A stretch of DNA of 9,099 nucleotides, from contig DEPS01000206.1 in NCBI GenBank assembly GCA_002358875.1, positions 1 through 9,099 on the forward strand. The letters run 5' to 3'. Numbering within the stretch: position 1 is the stretch's first letter; each line of letters begins with the position of its first letter. Under the pieces are notes generated by a model. The model had not been told where the DNA came from, did no database searches, and saw nothing but the letters and a program-made list of their open reading frames with translations. A program made the position numbers and the translations under genes. Positions 1 to 5,356 of this stretch are shown one piece after another. This stretch comes from Lachnospiraceae bacterium UBA3386. GTDB taxonomy: Bacteria; Bacillota; Clostridia; Lachnospirales; Lachnospiraceae.

Positions 1-779
1 CAAAGCAATCCGCAAGTTTCTTCCGCCCAGCTGTACTGAGACATATACTCGCCCATATAAGTATATTTCGATTTCTTCTTTTTTTCGAGCCAATCGTAAA
101 GATCACATTCGATTTTTTCCGCGTCGATCGCCAGACTCCCGCGCTGCTTGAGGATGATTCCGTTCAGGTTCAGGCTCATCAGCGTATTCTGGAGATCCTG
201 CCGCAGGTTGCTGAGATAGGATGCCTTTCTGGCGGGATCTCCGTCATCCTCCCACAAAGTGGCGATGATCTCGCCATTTGTGGTCTGGGATCCACGCTTA
301 TTGACAAGGACAGCGACAATCTCTTTTGTTTTTGTATATTTAAACTCCACAGGTCTTCCGTCAACAAACAGCTCAAAGGCACCGAAGGTACGGGCAAAGA
401 CCCGTTTCTTGTTTTTTTCAGATTCCGGATAGCGAAGGTCATCCATCTCACGTCTGATTCCTTCCATGGCGGCAGGTGTCGTGAGATATCCGCTGGCATG
501 CTGCTGCATCGCTTCATATCCGTATTTTTCACTCTCCGCCAGATAGATCAGGTTGACCAGGGGGTTGAGGTCCTGAAGATACTGGCCCAGATAGAGACCG
601 TTGAGCTCCGGCAGGTCAGGATCCAGAAAGGCTACGTCGATCTGCTCCTGCCTGGCGGCCGCCAGGGCCTGAGGGCTGTTCTCAAAACACAGGATCCTGG
701 CGTCCTCAGAGTGTCTGGCCAGCTGCTCCTTCGTCCTGCGGAGGATTTCTTCTTTTTGAACTGCAATGAGTATAGTCAT
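1..779 (-). CDS. Response-regulator-like protein with degenerate receiver and SARP/OmpR-type winged helix (partial, 3' end outside window)
   Basis: Reading leftwards from ATG at 777-779, the frame stays open for 259 codons to the window edge. Residues 1-115 resemble a CheY-like receiver: an N-terminal beta strand MTILIAV, then VAFLDPDLPELNG (49-61) with D53 at the phospho-acceptor position, and ASGYLTTP (95-102). Residues about 127-231 look like a winged-helix DNA-binding domain of the OmpR/SARP kind (FGAFELFVDG at 132-141, the TKTKE patch at 149-153, LSNLRQDL at 189-196). The end (GEYMSQYSWAE, 243-253) resembles a conserved tail of Clostridial regulators, so probably only a few residues are missing. 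The acidic pair normally seen after strand 1 reads QKEE (8-11), and the conserved Lys before Pro is Thr101, so ordinary phosphorylation control is doubtful. An in-frame TAG at 783-785 just upstream excludes an earlier start. No histidine kinase is visible nearby. Family call is firm; target genes are unknown. Confidence 0.8.
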   Translation of the reverse strand, partial: MTILIAVQKEEILRRTKEQLARHSEDARILCFENSPQALAAARQEQIDVAFLDPDLPELNGLYLGQYLQDLNPLVNLIYLAESEKYGYEAMQQHASGYLTTPAAMEGIRREMDDLRYPESEKNKKRVFARTFGAFELFVDGRPVEFKYTKTKEIVAVLVNKRGSQTTNGEIIATLWEDDGDPARKASYLSNLRQDLQNTLMSLNLNGIILKQRGSLAIDAEKIECDLYDWLEKKKKSKYTYMGEYMSQYSWAEETCGLL

Positions 780-784
780 AGGCT

Positions 785-790
785 ATTATA
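785..790 (-). promoter_or_regulatory. Possible -10 box abutting the regulator start codon
   Basis: The minus strand reads a perfect TATAAT five bases before the ATG at 779. If used, transcription would start at or within the start codon, giving a leaderless message. This fits with the lack of a good Shine-Dalgarno upstream (only a GGGG about 11 bases away). No -35 match is visible at 16-18 bp, and the bases before the box are not an extended -10. It may be coincidence. Confidence 0.25.
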
Positions 791-802
791 CCCCATATCA
801 AA

Positions 803-815
803 GCGCCGCCGGCGC
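803..815 (-). other. Short GC hairpin between two minus-strand genes
   Basis: GCGCC and GGCGC arms of 5 bp flank a 3-base spacer in the 61-bp gap between the stop of the 166-residue gene and the start of the regulator. On the minus strand it is followed by CTTTGAT, too weak a T run for a convincing terminator. Confidence 0.3.
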
Positions 816-840
816 ATGGTTTTCACGCTTGTGGATATTA

Positions 841-1341
841 TCAATCCTCTTCGCCTTCCTGGGGAAGACTGATACTGCGGATCTTCTGTTTTTTTCTCTG
901 TTCCCTGGTCATGTGAAGAGGGTCCGGTTCGCCCATCAGCAGCATACAGTCCTCCTCGACAGCTGCTTTCCTGAGGGGACCTGCTTTCAGATCCGCGATC
1001 ACCAGCGCCGCGAAACGGTCATAATTGTCGTCATCGATCACCGGAAAATGACGGGACATCCGGTACCAGTGCTGCGGGTCAAGTCCGGGGCGGCCTATGT
1101 AGAGGCGGTCGGCAGTGGCCTCCACTTCTTCCGGTCCTATGAGGCCTGACATGACATGGTCAGTATCTTCACAGAACAGCATGGCATAGGCGCGCAGGAT
1201 CCTGTTCCTGATGGTGTCCTTCTTTCCATTTCTCTCAATTTCAGTGTCCATGACCTGATAATAATAGTCCTGGGCTTCCGTACTCTTTTCAAAATTGATG
1301 ACAGCGTCATAAAAATCGCGGTTGATCAATGAGTATGCCAT
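841..1341 (-). CDS. Unrecognised acidic soluble protein, 166 aa
   Basis: The start chosen is ATG at 1339-1341, because GGGGGAAAG lies about 4 bases upstream; a TTG five codons earlier (1356) would place that Shine-Dalgarno inside the gene. The stop is TGA at 841-843. I do not recognise the family. The protein has no signal peptide or membrane segment. It is Tyr/Asp/Glu-rich, with YDAVINFEKSTEAQDYYYQV at residues 11-30, an acidic stretch VIDDDNYDRF (101-110), a mid region with HWYRMSRHF (91-99), and a basic patch REQRKKQKIR (146-155) before an acidic tail QEGEED. The overall predicted secondary structure looks mostly helical. It reads in the same direction as the regulator 61 bp downstream and could share its transcript. 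Codon use looks like that of its neighbours, so it is probably a real native gene, but no function can be proposed. Confidence 0.65.
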   Translation of the reverse strand: MAYSLINRDFYDAVINFEKSTEAQDYYYQVMDTEIERNGKKDTIRNRILRAYAMLFCEDTDHVMSGLIGPEEVEATADRLYIGRPGLDPQHWYRMSRHFPVIDDDNYDRFAALVIADLKAGPLRKAAVEEDCMLLMGEPDPLHMTREQRKKQKIRSISLPQEGEED

Positions 1342-1522
1342 GGTTCTTTCCCCCAAACCATTCCCTGTTCATATTCAAGCAATATGTCCGGTTAAACAAT
1401 AATGACCAATCCCTGACTTCTGACGCAGAAAAAGGTCTTCAAATTACATTCTTCTTTATTTTTTACTCTACATCGCGCAATATCCGTGACTTAAGCCGCG
1501 GGATACACGCGCAGAAAGGGAA

Positions 1523-1560
1523 CCCCGCACGCGGGGCGCAAGACTCGCGTGCGAGTCTTG
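1523..1560 (-). terminator. Two tandem GC-rich hairpins downstream of the LOG gene; possible terminator or dispersed palindrome
   Basis: Fourteen bases after the LOG stop codon lies a perfect 10-bp inverted repeat (1539-1548 CAAGACTCGC with 1551-1560 GCGAGTCTTG), then a perfect 6-bp one (1523-1528 CCCCGC with 1531-1536 GCGGGG). On the minus strand the second hairpin is followed by TTCCCTTTCT, a weak T tract. The hairpin centres, CGCACGCG (1526-1533) and CGCGTGCG (1546-1553), are reverse complements of each other. The position suits a terminator for the minus-strand gene; a mobile or dispersed palindromic repeat is the alternative. The rest of the 233-bp gap (1342-1574) shows no gene and no convincing promoter. 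Confidence 0.5.
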
Positions 1561-1574
1561 AACATTGTGTTCTT

Positions 1575-2135
1575 TTATTTCCTGGCCTTAGCCCGTTCCC
1601 ATGCCCTCTCCAGATAGGCTGCGGTTCCCTCTACAGAAGTGGAAAAATGTATTTTTTCCAGATGAACACTTTCAAGGAAACCCTCTTCAACCATTTTGTG
1701 ATACATGACTTCCATGGGGTCATAGTAGTGTTCAAGGTTCAGGAAGACGACAGGATGATCGATGTGCCCGAGTTTTACAAGAGAGATGACTTCAGAGATC
1801 TCCTCAAGAGTTCCGGTCCCGCCGGGAAAAGCGATAAAGGCGTCCCCGAGTTCGATCATTTTTGCGCGGCGTTCCGCCATGGACTCAGTGACGATCAGCT
1901 TGGTGATCGAGTCATGCTGCAGTTCCGATTCGATAAAAAAGGCCGGCTATACACCGATGACTTCACCGCCTGTACTCAGGACCGCATCCGCCAGCACACC
2001 CATCAGACCTGTCCGGCTGCCGCCATAGATGAGACGGTGTCCGCTCTTTCCGATCCATTCGCCAAGACCCTTTGCCTCCATACTGTACATTTTGTCAACG
2101 CCATTGCTTGCTCCCAGATAGACGGTGATGTTCAT
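1575..2135 (-). pseudogene. LOG-family (TIGR00730) Rossmann protein gene interrupted by an in-frame amber stop
   Basis: The family contains cytokinin riboside 5'-monophosphate phosphoribohydrolases, which split nucleoside monophosphates into base and ribose 5-phosphate. The reading frame is a normal 186 codons, but codon 63 is TAG (1947-1949). Before it come the N-terminal Rossmann strand ITVYLGASNG (3-12), LIYGGSRTGLMG (35-46) and GGEVIGV (56-62). After it, in the same frame, come PAFFIESELQH (64-74), MAERRAKM (86-93) and the family signature PGGTGTLEE (104-112), through to TAA at 1575. The flanking residues fit the family on both sides, so only one codon is wrong; GAG to TAG is a one-base change and Glu is common there as I recall the family. 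ATG at 2133-2135 is chosen because a good promoter overlaps the earlier ATG at 2189 and AGGAAAGGA lies upstream. Possible explanations are recent pseudogene, sequencing error or amber readthrough. Restart at Met86 would lack half the fold. Confidence 0.85.
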
Positions 2136-2169
2136 AGATGTACCGGTCCTTTCCTGTATACTGTGAGCA

Positions 2170-2198
2170 AGTATAACAGGATTTTCCATTCTTCACAA
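2170..2198 (-). promoter_or_regulatory. Sigma-A-type promoter for the LOG gene
   Basis: On the minus strand, TTGTGA (2193-2198) and TATACT (2170-2175) are separated by exactly 17 bp. The predicted start near 2163 gives a leader of about 28 nt carrying AGGAAAGGA. This promoter covers the region of the alternative upstream ATG (2189), which argues for the start at 2135. Confidence 0.6.
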
Positions 2199-2258
2199 TA
2201 TTTCTGCAACTTTTACACAATTATTCCTATACTTCAGGAAATTATTTGTCGCAAATGC

Positions 2259-2287
2259 ATAACACAGGCCGGCGGTTCTGCTATAAT
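2259..2287 (+). promoter_or_regulatory. Extended -10 promoter for udk
   Basis: ATAACA (2259-2264, four of six matches to TTGACA) and a perfect TATAAT (2282-2287) are 17 bp apart. TG at 2279-2280 makes an extended -10 (TGCTATAAT). The predicted start is near 2294, giving a leader of about 49 nt. The motif ACAGGCCGG (2264-2272) lies in the spacer, where a bound protein would block RNA polymerase. The promoter is divergent from the LOG promoter about 60 bp away. Confidence 0.65.
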
Positions 2288-2342
2288 AAGTACTGTATGG
2301 CATTCTTTTTAACACTTCAGAAAAAACCGGAAGGGGAAAGGT

Positions 2343-2966
2343 ATGGATACCATTCTGATCGGGATCGCGGGAGGAAGCGGCAGCGGCAAGACGACACTGG
2401 CAGACAAGCTGGTCAGTTGTTTTGGAGCGGACGAGGTCAGTATCCTGCGTCATGACAATTACTATAAACGTCTGGAGGGAATGACCTATGACCAGAGGGC
2501 GAGGGTCAATTATGACCATCCGGATGCCTTCGACACGGAACTATTGTGTGAACACATCCGCGAACTCAAGGCGGGCAGAAGCGTACGTATACCGGTTTAT
2601 GATTATACCATCCATAACCGGTCTGACAGGACGATCCTGGTGCCTCCGAATCCGGTCATCATTCTGGAGGGGATCATGATCTTTGCGGAGCCGCTTCTGC
2701 TGGAACTGATGGATTTTAAGATCTTTGTGGATACGGATGCGGATGAACGGATCCTTCGCAGGATCGTCCGGGATGTAAAAAAGAGAGGGCGGTCTCTGGA
2801 CAGCGTGATCAGGCAGTACCGGGAGACTGTAAAGCCCATGCACGATCAGTTCGTGGAACCCAGCAAGCGCAAAGCGGACATCATTATTCCGGAGGGCGGA
2901 AGGAATGGTGCGGCGATACAGGTCATGATGGAACTGATCCGGAGCCGGCTGAGGCAGCGGACCTGA
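2343..2966 (+). CDS. udk: Uridine kinase (uridine/cytidine monophosphokinase)
   Basis: Cytosolic pyrimidine salvage enzyme that phosphorylates uridine or cytidine to UMP or CMP with ATP or GTP. The 207-residue length is the family's normal size. Visible motifs in order: P-loop GGSGSGKT (10-17), DNYYK (38-42), the family block NYDHPDAFD (56-64), PVYDYTIHNR (84-93) for substrate binding, Walker-B-like ILEGI (107-111), lid arginines in RRIVRDVKKRGR (139-150), and VEPSKRKADIIIPEGG (171-186). ATG at 2343 follows an AAGGGGAAAGG ribosome site. It lies 124 bp upstream of the nucleoside-binding lipoprotein gene in the same orientation with no clear terminator between, so it may be cotranscribed or coregulated with the transporter. 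That pairing fits uptake followed by phosphorylation. Many such clostridial proteins are annotated generically as uridine kinase-like, so the nucleoside preference is inferred. Confidence 0.93.
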   Translation: MDTILIGIAGGSGSGKTTLADKLVSCFGADEVSILRHDNYYKRLEGMTYDQRARVNYDHPDAFDTELLCEHIRELKAGRSVRIPVYDYTIHNRSDRTILVPPNPVIILEGIMIFAEPLLLELMDFKIFVDTDADERILRRIVRDVKKRGRSLDSVIRQYRETVKPMHDQFVEPSKRKADIIIPEGGRNGAAIQVMMELIRSRLRQRT

Positions 2967-3014
2967 TCTGTGATCAAAACAGAGCCTGGATCGATTGTGG
3001 TCTTTGCAGTTAAT

Positions 3015-3023
3015 ACAGGCCGG
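3015..3023 (+). promoter_or_regulatory. Recurrent intergenic motif ACAGGCCGG (copy 2 of 3)
   Basis: The exact 9-mer also occurs at 2264-2272 (in the udk promoter) and 5272-5280 (in the ATPase leader); extended consensus RAYACAGGCCGGM. This copy lies about 70 bp before the lipoprotein start. I see no convincing -35/-10 pair in the 124-bp gap 2967-3090, so the lipoprotein may be read from the udk promoter or from a weak or activated one. The function of the motif is unknown. Confidence 0.35.
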
Positions 3024-3053
3024 AAGGATCGAGCTTTTAAACGTAACCCGTTT

Positions 3054-3064
3054 TGTCACTGACA
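3054..3064 (+). promoter_or_regulatory. Small palindrome TGTCA-C-TGACA upstream of the lipoprotein ribosome site
   Basis: Perfect 5-bp arms flank one central base, followed by GTTTT, 12 bases before AGGAGGTGG. It could be an operator half-site pair or a minor hairpin. An 11-bp palindrome can occur by chance, so this is weakly supported. Confidence 0.2.
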
Positions 3065-3090
3065 GTTTTACATTACAGGAGGTGGAAAGT

Positions 3091-5211
3091 ATGAAGCAGT
3101 GCACCAGAAGAGCCGCAGCCGCGCTTTGTCTGTGCCTGGCGCTGCTGCTGACGCTCAGCTCTTGCCGGTTTGTAAAGCCCGGCGAGCTGACGGGCGGCAG
3201 GTCCGGCTCGGGCGGAGTGAACGGAGGCGGCACGTCCATGGATCTTGATGTTGAAAATGTGGACGGTACCGGTTGGAAGATCGCCATGATCACCGATACC
3301 GGCGGCATCAACGACCAGTCCTTTAACCAGAGCGCATGGGAGGGACTGCAGGAGCTGCAAAAGGAGACAGGCGCTGAGGTCGCCTATATCGAAACCAAGC
3401 AGAGCGGCGACTTCAATACCAACTTCGAGACGCTTGTGGACAATGGGAATACTCTCTGCTGGGGCATAGGCTTTGCCTGCGCGGATGCGGTCCTTGAATC
3501 GGCTCAGGCCAATCCTGATGTCAATTTCGCCTGTGTGGACAACGCTTTCACAGACAGCCCTGCGAATGTCACGGGCGTGATTTTCCGCGCGCAGGAGTCC
3601 TCCTTTATGGTTGGCTATATTGCTGCGGCTGTATCAAAGACCCAGAAGGTCGGCTTTGTCGGCGGTATCTCCAGTGAGGTCATTGAGCAGTTCCAGCACG
3701 GGTACGAGGGAGGCGTCGCTTACGCCAACAAAGTACTCGGTAAGAAGGTCAAGGTCACTACCCAGTACGCGGAGAGCTTTTCGGACGCTGCCAAGGGAAA
3801 GAGTATCGCCAACAAGATGTTCACGGACGGCTGCGATATTGTCTATCACGCGGCGGGCGGCACCGGGACCGGCGTCATTGAAGCGGCAAAGGAATCGGGT
3901 AAGTTCGCGATCGGCGTGGACCGCGACCAGGCCTACCTGGCTCCGGACAATGTTCTGACATCTTCCCTCAAAAACGTCAATGTTGCCGTCAAGGCGGTCG
4001 GCAAGCGTCATATCGCCGGTCAGGATATCGGGGGAAAGAATCTCTCGTTCGGTCTGAGCGACGGGGCTGTGGGCATTCCAGAGGATCATTCCAATTATCC
4101 CGATGAGGTCTATGAGGCGGCTCTGGAGTGCGGCGAGAAGATCAAGGCGGGCATTATCGTGCCTCCTGCGACCTCTGAGGAACTGAAGGAATTCAAGAGT
4201 TATCTGAAAAATGCTTCCCTGAAGGAGCTGAAGAAGAAAGCCAATGATTTTTCCGATCTGGACGGAAGCGGCGCAAAGATCGCCATGATCACCGACACTG
4301 GCGGCATCAACGACCAGTCCTTCAACCAGAGCGCATGGGAGGGGCTGCAGCAGCTGCAGGAGGAGACCGGTGCGGAAGTAAACTATATCGAGTCCAAGCA
4401 GACCGGTGATTTCAACACAAACTTCGAGACGCTCGTGGACAACGGCAATACTCTCTGCTGGGGCATCGGCTTCGCCTGTGCCGACGCAGTCCTTGAATCG
4501 GCCCAGTCCAATCCGGATGTACATTTTGCCTGCGTAGACAATGCCTTTGCCGAAACTCCGGCCAACGTGACGGGCGTTGTATTCCGTGCGGAAGAGTCCT
4601 CCTTCATGGTGGGCTATATCGCCGCGGCGGTCTCGAAGACAGATAATGTCGGCTTTGTCGGCGGTATTTCCAGCGAGGTCATCGAGCAGTTCCAGTTTGG
4701 CTATGAGGCCGGCGTCGCATATGCCAACAAAGCACTGGGAAAGAAGGTAAAAGTCACATCACAGTATGCGGAGAGCTTTTCGGATGCTGCGAAAGGAAAG
4801 AGCATCGCCAACAAGATGTTCACGGACGGCTGCGATGTGGTCTACCATGCCGCGGGCGGGACGGGGACAGGTGTCATCGAAGCGGCTAAGGAATCAGGAA
4901 AGTTCGCGATCGGCGTGGACCGCGACCAGGCTTACCTTGCGCCGGACAATGTCCTGACATCCTCGCTTAAGAACGTGAACGTTGCGGTGGACCTTGTCTC
5001 CAGGCGTCATATTGCGGGGCAGGAGATCGGCGGCCAGACCATGGCATTCGGCCTTACTGACGACGCGGTCGGCATTCCCGAGCATCACGAGAATTATTCA
5101 GATGAGATCTACAATGCCGCGATCGAGATCGGTGAAAAGATCAAGCAGGGCGAGATCGATCCGCCCGCGACAAAGGAGGAACTGGAGGCATATAAAAAAT
5201 CTCTCAAGTGA
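3091..5211 (+). CDS. nupN: Double-domain BMP/PnrA-family nucleoside-binding lipoprotein (tandem-duplicated substrate-binding protein)
   Basis: Extracytoplasmic binding component of a nucleoside ABC importer, 706 aa, about twice the usual ~350. ATG at 3091 follows a strong AGGAGGTGG (3077-3085). Residues 1-24 form a lipoprotein signal peptide with lipobox LSSC and lipidated C25. A Gly/Ser-rich tether spans 26-61. Two BMP domains follow: 63-372 and 396-706, aligned without a gap at a 333-residue (999-bp) offset, joined by a Lys-rich linker (373-395). Both keep DTGGINDQSFNQSAWEG (starting at 69 and 402), the CWGIGFACADAV block (from 123 and 456), GVDRDQAYLAPDN (from 275 and 608) and SSLKNVNVAV (from 291 and 624). 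These correspond to conserved PnrA-family regions that contact the nucleoside, so both sites look functional. By hand count the copies share about 264 of 310 residues. The gene heads a NupNOPQ-type operon. Exact ligand (purine or pyrimidine nucleoside) cannot be read from sequence. Confidence 0.92.
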   Translation: MKQCTRRAAAALCLCLALLLTLSSCRFVKPGELTGGRSGSGGVNGGGTSMDLDVENVDGTGWKIAMITDTGGINDQSFNQSAWEGLQELQKETGAEVAYIETKQSGDFNTNFETLVDNGNTLCWGIGFACADAVLESAQANPDVNFACVDNAFTDSPANVTGVIFRAQESSFMVGYIAAAVSKTQKVGFVGGISSEVIEQFQHGYEGGVAYANKVLGKKVKVTTQYAESFSDAAKGKSIANKMFTDGCDIVYHAAGGTGTGVIEAAKESGKFAIGVDRDQAYLAPDNVLTSSLKNVNVAVKAVGKRHIAGQDIGGKNLSFGLSDGAVGIPEDHSNYPDEVYEAALECGEKIKAGIIVPPATSEELKEFKSYLKNASLKELKKKANDFSDLDGSGAKIAMITDTGGINDQSFNQSAWEGLQQLQEETGAEVNYIESKQTGDFNTNFETLVDNGNTLCWGIGFACADAVLESAQSNPDVHFACVDNAFAETPANVTGVVFRAEESSFMVGYIAAAVSKTDNVGFVGGISSEVIEQFQFGYEAGVAYANKALGKKVKVTSQYAESFSDAAKGKSIANKMFTDGCDVVYHAAGGTGTGVIEAAKESGKFAIGVDRDQAYLAPDNVLTSSLKNVNVAVDLVSRRHIAGQEIGGQTMAFGLTDDAVGIPEHHENYSDEIYNAAIEIGEKIKQGEIDPPATKEELEAYKKSLK
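3277..5208 (+). repeat. In-frame tandem duplication of a ~930-bp BMP-domain coding unit (period 999 bp)
   Basis: Copy 1 starts at Lys63 (3277) and copy 2 at Lys396 (4276), with no indel between them. Nucleotide identity is patchy. There are exact matches of 33 bp (3805-3837 with 4804-4836) and 32 bp (3901-3932 with 4900-4931), among many synonymous changes elsewhere. Protein identity is about 92% over residues 63-300 but only about 62% over 301-372 when aligned with copy 2 (hand counts). Confidence 0.95.
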
Positions 5212-5227
5212 GCAGCCAGACAGTCAG

Positions 5228-5338
5228 GGATTTGCCTGTATGTCAGAAATAACAGGGGAAAAACCTCCGATACAGGCCGGCAGATAAAAACGGATGTGTC
5301 AGTATGCTGGAAATAACAGCGGAAAAACCCCTGTTATT
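5228..5338 (+). promoter_or_regulatory. Structured leader with duplicated ~42-bp element before the ATPase gene
   Basis: Positions 5228-5269 and 5292-5333 form an imperfect direct repeat (about 33 of 42 matches) at a 64-bp period. Each copy has AATAACAG, then a G-rich arm, AAAAA, then a C-rich arm, so each can fold as a small hairpin with an AAAAA loop. The second extends to 5312-5322 with 5328-5338, with one C-C mismatch. The 5' arm of copy 1 (AATAACAGGGG, 5248-5258) is a perfect 11-bp complement of 5328-5338, giving a competing long-range stem. An inner stem CCGGCA (5277-5282) with TGCTGG (5305-5310) could sit inside it. There is no U tract, so it is not an ordinary terminator. ACAGGCCGG lies at 5272-5280. 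No tRNA or known riboswitch class was recognised. Confidence 0.55.
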
Positions 5339-5356
5339 GATGAGAAAGGAGTGAAA

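Noticed and set aside
1329..2312. 327-codon plus-strand open frame antisense to the LOG gene
   Set aside because: It overlaps the LOG reading frame, which has clear family motifs, promoter and ribosome site. The antisense translation shows no recognisable domain and no ribosome site; it is a shadow.
2967..2990. Terminator after udk from the TCTGT/ACAGA arms
   Set aside because: Only a 5-bp AT-rich stem with a 7-base loop and no T run.
2995..3090. Upstream TTG start for the lipoprotein (32 extra residues)
   Set aside because: It would put AGGAGGTGG inside the gene and bury the signal peptide; the ATG at 3091 gives a textbook lipoprotein leader.
3634..4524. 296-codon minus-strand open frame within the lipoprotein gene
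   Set aside because: Antisense shadow of the duplicated BMP coding sequence, with no independent support.
5312..5338. Intrinsic terminator between the lipoprotein and ATPase genes
   Set aside because: The hairpin is not followed by a U tract; the sequence runs straight into the ATPase ribosome site.
5294..5356. Upstream ATG start for the ATPase (21 extra residues)
   Set aside because: It lies within the leader repeat without a ribosome site; homologous sequence begins after the ATG at 5357, which has AGAAAGGAG.
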